64,000 nucleotides of DNA. Source: Quillaja saponaria. Its lineage: Eukaryota; Streptophyta; Magnoliopsida; Fabales; Quillajaceae. Positions 56,183 through 64,000 of the stretch are shown here, in pieces. The translations under genes were made by a program, and so were the position numbers. The notes beneath the pieces are model-generated. The model was not told the origin of the DNA and made no database searches. It worked only from the letters and a program-made list of their open reading frames with translations. The stretch lies in assembly GCA_029379385.1 (NCBI GenBank), contig CM055611.1, forward strand, positions 9,486,001 to 9,550,000. Direction: 5' to 3'. Each line of letters begins with the position of its first letter. Within the stretch, counting starts at the first letter, position 1.

Positions 56183-56670
56183 CTTCCTTCCCAACGGAAC
56201 CCAGGGATACTTGCAGCTTCCGAGAGCGCTCCACTCCAGTCCGACACCATACTTTTGTATAACGGGAATCGCTCTATAAGCCCTTCAAATGCTTTTCCAA
56301 AAGTACCAGTCTGTTCTCTTACTTCCGACGGTTTCACTTCATAGAATACCGGAATAACCAAACGTCTGTTCATCGGAGGACATCCCATGATTTCCACAAG
56401 TTGCTCTAGACACCATTTTGAAGCAGCGTATTTTGTAGAGAAAACAATGAGGGAAATTCTTGACCCTTGGATTGCATTCAACATTTCCCATGTTATGTCT
56501 TTTCCTCCAGGGACATCGTGGTCGTTCTTGTAAACGTTGATCCCAGCATTTACTAAAGCTGCGTAAAGATGTCCGATGAAACTGTCCCAAGTTTCGACGT
56601 CGTCTCTGTAACTTAAGAACACGTCGTAGATCCAATTCGAATGTAAAGATGAATAAGTGGAGGAAAACAT
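56183..56670 (-). CDS. TNL TIR-domain exon
   Basis: From a Met (56,670) the frame MFSSTYSSLHSNWIYDVFLS opens into a full TIR domain: SYRDDVETWDSFIGHLYAAL, GINVYKNDHDVPGGKDIT, ISLIVFSTKYAASKWCLEQL, PVFYEVKPSEVREQTGTFGK and SDWSGALSEAASIPGF, ending WEGR at a donor (gaag|gtgagt, 56,182). The Met at 56,829 would add 53 residues and is less typical. TIR domains of this class hydrolyse NAD; the catalytic Glu of WCLxEL is Gln here (WCLEQL), and the BB-loop-upstream RGEDTR motif reads RDDVET. NB-ARC is not next to it; the nearest downstream one on this strand is at 43.7 kb, past the viral cluster. Confidence 0.82.
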
Positions 56671-56862
56671 TGAGCGGAAGGAATGAGTGTTGTTTTTAAG
56701 TGAAAGACAGCAAGGAAAAGGAAACAGGCGAACCCAAATTTTTGAAGGCAGAAGATCCGCTTCTGCTAAACTTAGAGAATGAAGATGGACATAGGCAATC
56801 GAAGAAACGGGGAAGAGAATTGAAGTCAACCACCATGCGTTGTTGTGTTTTTAGTCTGGATC

Positions 56863-57000
56863 GACCCACCAGGTGAGTCGAAGAAAGATACAGAATAGAA
56901 GAACCCAAAAAAAAAAGTCTGACGACTTTGTTATCATTTCCCACAGAACTAACACAGAGATTCAGTGATTCTCATTTTCCTAACTAGCAAAGTTGTACAC
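56863..57000 (+). repeat. TIR upstream region, duplicated copy 1
   Basis: gacccaccag...agaaagatacaga...aaaaaaagtctgacgac...ttgttatcatttcccac...actaacacagag recurs at 57,910-58,070. Confidence 0.8.
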
Positions 57001-57620
57001 GATGAAAAGTTATGGGTGAATGGAGGTAGGCCATTTCCAGCGAATAAAAAACTAAGCCAACTTTAACTTTCATCTTCCAGCCAAGTTCCCTTTCTCCTCA
57101 ATTCGCATACTTCACTTTTTCTCTTTCACTTTATCTTCTCCCTCCAACAGTCTGGGTCTCTCTTCCAGCCTTTCGTTGGATGCCTTTCCCAAGTGGAATT
57201 GTTTCATGTATAAACACTTGCCCTTGTTGATTTTCAAAAACGTAACCATATATCTCATAAAAATTTGAAAGCACGCATGAATAGGAAAATGCCAATGAAA
57301 GCAAAAAAAAATAGTTCTTTTCCTTTGAGATTGTGGGGCTTTCAGCCGAAATACATTAATTCTTTTCACTGTTTATAAATTTGGTGTCTTCAACGCACAA
57401 TTTCATAAAATGAATTTAACGTGTTTTGCTTTTTAGGTGTATTCAAACAATATTTTTTTAAAAAAAAATATTTATATTATGGCAGTTGGGTGAGATTGTT
57501 CGAACGATTACTTTACTTTATGTCACTTTATACTTTTTGCACACTTTCTCTCTCTTTAATGTCTCTTTCTATTTCGAAAGCAGAGCAATCCCAACTTTTT
57601 CATTTCCAGGCCTAGTAAGT
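57001..57620. other. No gene recognised
   Basis: Spacer upstream of the TIR exon; minus-strand frame 57,369-57,112 has no recognisable domain. Could hold promoter sequence of the TNL, but no motif stands out. Confidence 0.45.
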
Positions 57621-57623
57621 AAA

Positions 57624-57905
57624 TTGAAATTATATAAGTAGAAAAGGAAGACAAAATTTAGTTTAAATGTAAAATTGGACATTTAGATTAGAACTTTATT
57701 GCATGGTACATAATTGCTTAAGTAATGAACATAATGAAATTAGTATAATAAATAGGATGATAATGGATTAAGGGGATAATAACATGTATAACCATGTAAA
57801 AGTGATATAATTTACATAGTGGTTAATATTATAATACATAGTGGACGATGTCAGCATATAGAGATTTATATAATCCGGTTAAAGCATTATTAGTGGAGGT
57901 GTTGT
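57624..57905 (+). repeat. Dispersed ~310-bp noncoding repeat, copy 2
   Basis: Second copy of the element at 44,145-44,455, with a deletion near the end. It is followed immediately by the duplicated TIR upstream segment. Confidence 0.88.
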
Positions 57906-57909
57906 AGTC

Positions 57910-58070
57910 TGAATCCACCCACCAGAACCAAGAAAAGATACAGATTGGAATCAAAAAAGTCGTCAATTTTTTAACATAAAAAAAAATAGTCTGACGACAT
58001 TGTTATCATTTTTCACACAACTAACACAGTGTGGTGTCATTGTTTATTAGGAGATTCTTATTTTTCCAAC
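57910..58070 (+). repeat. TIR upstream region, duplicated copy 2
   Basis: Copy of 56,863-57,000 with a few small insertions. It is not followed by a TIR exon. Confidence 0.8.
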
Positions 58071-58664
58071 TTAGAAAGGGTTCTCCTTCTATACTCTTAC
58101 AGAATTTCTAACTTGAGAAAATTACACTGGCATAATGATTTAGTAAATTTATTTGTCTTGTAAAATGATAGTATGATTTATTGATTTTTATTAAATTTAT
58201 TTCTCTTGGGAGCCATTTTTTATATGAGAAGATTTGGATATGAATATGTGAAGTTTGAAGAATGTTTTGAGTCGTTCCACATTAGGGGTTTGGAGCAAAA
58301 TGTTTGAACGTCTTGAGATCTGGAGAAAATGATATGTAATGAATGAATCACGATTGATTAATTTTAACCAAAAAGTAGTTTCTTCAGTAGGCTATGGGTC
58401 AGTTTTGTTAAAGGTATCGACTCACTAAAAGTCAGTTGATAGAGTCAGCTAAGACACGTTCTACTGGTCTTCATCAGTTGTATGTGTACAATTGATTGAA
58501 AAACTGAATTTTATATACATGGAGAATTAAGAAAACAATTCAAATTATATACAAAAAATTATGCATATAGATTAAACTAACAAAATTGGAATAAACATCC
58601 TATGTCCTCTTAGAATTTTACAAAATTATTCTTCATTAAAGAGTTTTGTAAAAATATTAGCAAA
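58071..58664. other. No gene recognised
   Basis: AT-rich spacer without coding text. Confidence 0.5.
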
Positions 58665-58818
58665 TTGTAAATGCAAAGTTAGACATTTAGATTAAGACTT
58701 TAGTGCACAGTACATAATTGCTTAAGTAATGAGCATAATGAAATCAGTATAATAAATAGGACGATATCGGATTAAGGGGATAATAACATGCATAATCATG
58801 TAAAAGTGATATAATTAA
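58665..58818 (+). repeat. Dispersed noncoding repeat, copy 3 (partial)
   Basis: Matches the middle of the 44,145 repeat (gacatttagattaagac ... aggggataataacatg ... gtaaaagtgatataatt); cut off where the copia remnant begins. Confidence 0.85.
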
Positions 58819-58839
58819 TTGTTGCAACATATATGTTCA

Positions 58840-59485
58840 ACCTCAGTTGTAGATAAGAAACTTAATGATGTTTCTTGCTAAAACAAAAAAACAAGTCATC
58901 CTTAATGTGTTCCGCTGATACTTTTCCTATCAAGTCTATATCTTGTGAAGTCAACATCTGAATATTCAATTAATTCAAAATTAACACATTTACAATAAAA
59001 GATGCTAAGATACTTACTTCTTATTAAATATTTAAGAATTCCCTTTACGGTAGTTAAATCGAACTCTTAATTAGGACAACGTTGATATCTAGCATACATG
59101 TGAATACTAAACATGATATCTTCTAGTTCACTAGCAGTGAGATAATCATACTTGATCTATACTTTGACTCATCTATTGGATTACCATATTCATATTTGTC
59201 CAGTTTAGTTGATGCGCTCATTGGAGTTCTAATTACTTTGGCTTTCTTAATTCTAAATCTTTTGTTCAAATCTTTGACATACTTGACTAATTGATGAAAA
59301 TTCTTTCCTTTAATTGCTTTACTTGGAATCCAAGGAAATTATTGAGTTCCCACATCATACTCATTTCGAACTCACTCTACATGTACTTCACAAACTCTCA
59401 ACTGAGTGATTCATTAGTAGATCCAAAAGTAATGTCATCAACATAAATTTACACTAGTAAAAAAAAGACAATTTATAATTAATAA
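58840..59485 (-). pseudogene. Copia RT/RNase H remnant, Sirevirus-like
   Basis: Broken minus-strand text: VNLYVDDITFGSTNESL (YVDD active site) at about 59,400-59,450, SEFEMSMMWELNNFLGFQVK, then RNase H lines KYEYGNPIDESKYRSSM and FELIEYSDVDFTRYRLDRKS near 58,910-58,960. The YVDDI-FGST and EFEMSMM-ELNFFLG wording is that of the SIRE lineage, a different lineage from the copia elements at 20-29 and 60-64 kb. Many stops. Confidence 0.8.
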
Positions 59486-59560
59486 ACAATGTGGTGACAA
59501 CTTTGCTTCTTTGAAAGCCATTGCCCATTAAAAATTTACTTAATCTTCTAATGTTACCTT

Positions 59561-60034
59561 TTGGTAGCCTTAGAAGTGTCTTGTAGGCCTATGCAGTTCA
59601 ATGAGCATCTCTTTTCTATCAATGACATAATTAAAGAACCTGAGATTTGGGATCTTAGCTGTCATTCATCATTTCCTATGCTTGCTTGTATCCTTAAGCT
59701 TATTGATGCTACTCCATATTCTATATTCTCTGACTTTCAAATTTTGTTTGCTGGAAATTTTCTTGGCAAGTTTGTTGTCTCCGATGCTTATAATCTTGCT
59801 ACGGGTGCAAAAGCCATGCATAACAAGGATGTCAATTGGCTTTGGAAGAAGAACTTCATAATAGAGTTATGCAACTCATGTTGCTGTAGGGTTTTCAGAG
59901 ATGAATATGGCTACTGCGTGGTTGGTTTTTCTAGAAGGTTAGGGCAGGGATATCTCACAGTGGCTGAAATTTGGAGCATTGAACAAGGGTTTGTGCTAGC
60001 TTCTCATAAAGGAATCCCATTTGTTGGACATTAA
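59561..60034 (+). pseudogene. LINE-type ORF2 C-terminal / RNase H fragment
   Basis: Open frame of 157 codons. The middle (LGKFVVSDAYNLATGAKAMH, NWLWKKN) resembles the zf-RVT block of plant non-LTR retrotransposons. The end (CCRVFRDEYGYCVVGFSRRL, LTVAEIWSIEQGFVLASHKG) resembles their RNase H, with the Glu of AEIW as catalytic candidate. Much of the intervening sequence is deleted. It stops where copia leader sequence starts at about 60,045. Confidence 0.65.
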
Positions 60035-60074
60035 CATAGACTTTGTAGGGAATCATCACTACTCTGATACCACT

Positions 60075-60374
60075 TGTTGGACAGGTAATGGGCCCACAAT
60101 ATATATTCAATAATAATAATAATAATAATTGATTACAAGAAATCACACAACAATACATTCTTGAACAAATATTTTTCTCACAAACTTGATGTTTTAACAC
60201 TCAAGTATTTTTTTTTTCTCTATACTAACCATGGCTAGTTTTTTTTTTTTTAGCTATATCAAGCTACTGCTCTTCTCTCACTCTATTTCTCTATCTTTCT
60301 TTATGATCATCCAACTTATAGTTGGTAATACATGACACATTACTCTTCATGCCTATTTATAAAAGTTGTCCATC
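60075..60374 (-). repeat. Copia LTR 1 (truncated) of gag-LTR array
   Basis: Begins tgttggacaggtaatggg like LTRs 2 and 3, and runs to ttgtcca, then jumps directly into the gag zinc-knuckle region (tcttaggagttaatc). About half the LTR and the polypurine tract are deleted. Just left of it is a primer-site-like ctctgatacca. Confidence 0.85.
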
Positions 60375-61315
60375 TTAGGAGTTAATCTACACTCGTAACT
60401 GAAATGACCATACTTGTTTCAATTATAACATTGTAACTGAGATTCATCTCCTTCTTGTTGAAATTCGTCTCTTTCTCGGCCTTAGGATCCTCGACCACGA
60501 CCATATGTCTGATGGCCTTAATTGTTTGGCCATTTTTGAATAAGTGTCTGCCATGTCCATATCCACTCTATCTACCTCTGTTCCCATCTCTGACCTCTGT
60601 AGCCACCACGATTTTCTCTATCTCGTTCATAGCTACTGCTAACTTAATTTTCATTGATGAACAACTTGCTTTGTAAAGCTTACTCCAAACTACTAGTATT
60701 TTCATTCTAATTCATTCTCTATTCGTAAGCTTGGAGAGAACCCTCAAGCTCGTCAATAGAAATCTATGAAAAATCTTTTGATTCTTCAATGGCAGTAACG
60801 ACATAATCAAATTTTCAAGTCAGGGAACTTAGGATTTTTTTTCCATAACCCTGACATCATCAAGAGTTTCTTCAGTTTCTTTTCATCTTGTTTACCACTA
60901 TTTTTAAACCGGTGACATAATCTACAATATTTTCTGAACTTTGCATTTTTAGTGTCTTAAATTTAGCTCTAAGTGATTGGAGCTGCACATTTTTGGTCTT
61001 TTCGACTCCTTGTAGAGATTTCAGCAAAATCTCCATGTATCCTTTGATGTCTTTCGCCTCTAAAAATTTTTCAAATGTTGATTCATCAACTCCTTGATAA
61101 ATTAATGATAAGGCCTTCTTATCTTTCTTACATACTTCCTTTAACGCAATTTTTTGGGCATTAGGTAAAGCTCCTTCAGCAGTTGCATCTACGGATTCTA
61201 CATTCCCGTCTTCACTAATCTCCCATAAATCTTGTGACCTAAGCAGGACTTTCATTTGGATGCTCCAGTTCCTATAATTTTTCTTCATTAATTTTGGGGT
61301 TTGAGGTTGAATCAT
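60375..61315 (-). pseudogene. Copia gag, copy 1
   Basis: Frame 61,315-60,872 starts MIQPQTPKLMKKNYRNWSIQ and continues MKVLLRSQDLWEISEDG, KKDKKALSLIYQGVDEST and EILLKSLQGVEKTKNVQLQS (UBN2-type gag). The rest continues out of frame to a zinc knuckle at about 60,393-60,436 in which one Cys is a stop (CYN*NKYGH). Protease and pol are absent. Same family as the gag at 28,280. Confidence 0.87.
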
Positions 61316-61389
61316 GTGGTCATCTCTTCACCCTCCTGATATGTAGACATGAACGTTGACTCTAAAGAACCTTGGTTCAGAATGAACCT

Positions 61390-61433
61390 GGCTCTGATAC
61401 CACTTATTGGGAATCAGCACTACTCTGATACCA
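61390..61433 (-). promoter_or_regulatory. Two tandem primer-binding-like sites
   Basis: TGGTATCAGAG at 61,433-61,423, immediately inside LTR 2, and TGGTATCAGAGCC at 61,402-61,390, 31 bases further on. Both complement tRNA-iMet. The same double layout is at 63,100-63,143. Confidence 0.75.
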
Positions 61434-61435
61434 TT

Positions 61436-62062
61436 TGTTGGAACATGGGCTCACAAAATATATTCAATAGTAATAATAATTGATTACAAGAAATCACACA
61501 ACAATACACTCTTGAATAAAATATTTCTCTCACAAACTTGATGTTTCAACACTCAAGTATTTTTTCTTTTCTTTTTTTTCTCTATACTATCTACGGCTAG
61601 TTTTTCTTTTCTAGTTATATCAAGCTACTACTCTTCTCTCACTCTATTTCTTTGTCTTTCTCTATGATCATCCAACTTATAGTTGGTGATGCATGACACA
61701 TTACTCTTCATGCCTATTTGTAAAAGATGTCCACCTCTTTATCAATGCTTCTATGAGACTTCCTTCAAATTCTGCCACCATGTAAATTATACTACAATAA
61801 GTTAGCTTAATGACTAAACTAGCTCCTTGCTGCTATACTAGAATAATTTTCAAAGTTCTACTACCTGGATAACTTAAATCTTAAGTCTTTGTAGCTGTCA
61901 TATACAAATGCCTAGATAATTCTAGAGTGTAATTAGCTTAGTGACTAAGCTAATTATTCTTGCCTCCATAATATAATCTAGATTATTTGATCAATTGATT
62001 CTACACAAATCTAGACAAAGACATACTTGAACTTTCTTGATTTTCAAATTAGATTTCCAGCA
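61436..62062 (-). repeat. Copia LTR 2, shared by two elements
   Basis: About 627 bp, TGTTGGAA...TTCCAGCA. It is 5' LTR for gag copy 1 and 3' LTR for gag copy 2 (polypurine tract aagagggag next to its right end). Contains (AAT)n-like and TTTTCTTTTC stretches. Confidence 0.85.
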
Positions 62063-62089
62063 CTCCCTCTTAATTTGAAAATATTTTCC

Positions 62090-63095
62090 CCATCTTAGGA
62101 GCTAATCTGCACTCGTAAGTGAGATGACCATATTTGTTGCAACTATAACACTGCAACTGAGATTTATCTCCTCGTCATTGAAATCCGTCTCTTTCTCGGC
62201 CTTTGGATCCTCGACCACAACCATATGTCTGATGGCCTTCATTTGTTTAGCCATTTTCAAATGAGTGTCTATCATGTCCATATCCACTGTGTCCACCTTT
62301 GTAGCCACCTCTGTAGCCATCACGATTTTCTCTATCTCGTCCATAGCTACCATTAACTTAATTTTCACCGATAGACAACTTGCTTTGTAAAGCTTGCCCC
62401 AAACAATCAGTATTATCATTCTAGTTCATTCTTTGTTCATGAGCTTAGAGTGAACCCTCAAACTCGTCAATAGAAATCTATGACAAATTTTTCAATTTTT
62501 CAATTTTTCAATTATTCAATGACAGTAATGATATAATCAAATTTTTGTGTCAAGGAACATAAGAGTTTTTCAATCACCCTGATATCATCAAGAGTTTCTC
62601 TCTTTTTTTCATCTTGTTTATCACTGTTTTTAGATGAGTGACATAATCTGTAATATTTTCTGAACTATGCATTTTTAGTGTCTTAAATTCAGCTCTGAGT
62701 GATTGGAGTTGCACTTGTTTTGCCTTTTCGACTCATTGTAGAGATTTCAGCAAAATCTTCCTTGTATACTTTGATGTTTTTGCATCTGAAATTTTTTTCA
62801 AATGTTGATTCATCAACTCCTTGATAAATTAATGACAAGGCCTTCTTATCCTTCTTACATGCTTCCTTCAATGCCATCATTTGGAAAAGCTCCTTCAGTA
62901 GTTGCATCTGCGGGTTCTACGTGCCTGATTTCACTAATCTCCCATAACATTTGGATGCTCTAGTTCCTATAATTTGTCTTCATTAATTTTGGGGTTTGAG
63001 ATTGAATCATGTGGCCATCTCTTCACCCTTTTGATATGTAGACATGAACGTTGACTCTAAAGAACCTCGGCTCTAAATGAACCTAACTCTAAATG
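62090..63095 (-). pseudogene. Copia gag, copy 2
   Basis: Parallel to gag copy 1 but more broken: MALKEACKKDKKALSLIYQG at 62,877-62,818, then frameshifts. It ends with an intact zinc knuckle LQCYSCNKYGHLTYECRLAP at about 62,101-62,160 (C-X2-C-X4-H-X4-C). The polypurine tract and LTR 2 follow at once, so PR-IN-RT-RH are deleted cleanly. Confidence 0.85.
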
Positions 63096-63146
63096 AACCT
63101 AGCTCTGATATCACTTATTGGGAATAAGCACTACTCTGATACCATT

Positions 63147-63769
63147 TGTTGGAATGTGGGCTCACAAAATATATTTAATAATAATAATAATAATAATAAT
63201 TGTTTACAAGAAATTACACAACAATACAATCTTGAATAAAATATTTCTCTCACAAACTTGATGTTTCAACACCAAGTATTTTTTTTTTCTTTATTAGCTA
63301 CGACTAGTTTTTCTTTTCTAGCTATATCAAGCTACTGCTCTTCTCTCACTATGTTTCTCTATCTATCTTTATGGTCATCCAACTTATAGTTGGTGATACA
63401 TGACACATTACTTTTCATGCCTATTTATAAAAGTTGTCCATCTCCTTACCAATGCTTCCATGAAGCTTCCTTCAAATTCTACTACCATGCAAATTATGCT
63501 AGAATAAGTTAAGTTAATAGTTAAGCTAGCTCCTTGCCACCATACTAGAATCATCTTTAAATTTCTACTGCCTGGATAACTTGATTCTTAAGTCTTTGTA
63601 GCTGCCATATACAAATTTCTAGATAATTCTAGAGTATGATAGCTTAATGACTAAGCTAATTATTCTTGCCTCCATAAAATACTCTAGATTTATTTGATCA
63701 ATTGATTCTACACAAATCTAGATAAAGGCATACTTGAACTTTCTAGATTTTCATATTAGATTTCCAACA
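63147..63769 (-). repeat. Copia LTR 3 (5' LTR of array)
   Basis: 623 bp, perfect short inverted ends TGTTGGAA...TTCCAACA. Contains (AAT)n at about 63,174-63,200 near its left end, shared with LTR 1 at about 60,110-60,128. Confidence 0.88.
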
Positions 63770-64000
63770 TACTCTAAGGCTGTTATTGAAATTTTGAATT
63801 GTGACAAGCATGACAATTTTGGAAATCTAACTCATGAATGTAGGAAGTTAATAATGTTCTTCCATGCAGTGCAGATATTTTGGTAAAAATAGGCGTGCAG
63901 CAAGGGAACTTGCTTTTCAGACTTGTTTCCTAATTTAACAGATATTTTGGGGAAAAGTTGATTATTTATTACTCAATACCCAATTTTTAATATGTCGCCT

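Overview
The window looks like a gene-poor, transposon-filled nuclear segment from a eudicot plant. Support: AT-rich sequence, GT-AG introns, pieces of at least four TIR-NB-LRR (TNL) immune receptors (TNLs are a eudicot hallmark), plant-type Ty1/copia and Ty3/gypsy elements, and endogenous pararetrovirus (family Caulimoviridae, petuvirus-like). The TNL wording resembles those of Rosales, but species cannot be fixed from sequence alone. I see no intact, complete host gene; the best preserved coding pieces are a TIR exon (56.18-56.67 kb, minus) and a TNL C-terminal exon (29.53-30.11 kb, minus).

Layout. 0-2.35 kb: plus-strand TNL pseudogene (end of NB-ARC, two tandem copies of the NB/LRR junction exon, LRR exon with four stops), with an LTR fragment between the exon copies. 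3.1-4.9 kb: rearranged copia remnant (minus). 7.0-7.5 kb: FAR1/MULE transposase fragment (minus). 7.63-10.76 kb: truncated Ty3/gypsy-type LTR (minus), abutted by pararetrovirus copy A (10.76-15.71 kb, plus). 16.7-19.7 kb: an orphan 3' exon candidate, a gypsy protease fragment and a TNL LRR fragment. 20.28-29.42 kb: a copia element with both LTRs and a 5-bp target duplication; its left LTR is itself split by a 4.05-kb solo gypsy LTR with its own 5-bp duplication. 29.5-33.2 kb: TNL C-terminal exon and a truncated NB-ARC exon (minus) separated by a duplicated noncoding segment. 35.0-37.78 kb: a degenerate tandem array with a ~168-bp period, ending exactly at a gypsy LTR (37.78-40.30 kb) followed by its primer-binding site and a truncated gag. 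42.8-43.7 kb: NB-ARC followed by half a TIR (wrong order) on the minus strand. 47.06-55.56 kb: pararetrovirus copies B (plus), C (minus) and a scrap D (plus), forming a large inverted repeat. 56.2-58.1 kb: TIR exon and a duplicate of its upstream region. 58.8-60.0 kb: Sirevirus-like copia and LINE scraps. 60.07-63.77 kb: LTR-gag-LTR-gag-LTR array of pol-less copia elements.

How it fits together: a TNL cluster has been repeatedly broken by insertions and partial duplications. The most noteworthy structure is the pararetroviral inverted repeat lying between a TIR exon and an NB-ARC exon on the same strand. A read-through transcript would fold into a hairpin of roughly 2.4-kb arms covering the viral promoter, leader and movement-protein region. 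Overlaying A and C as circular permutations implies an ancestral circular genome of about 7.2-7.3 kb, the size expected for a petuvirus. All viral copies are heavily broken and none could encode a working genome.
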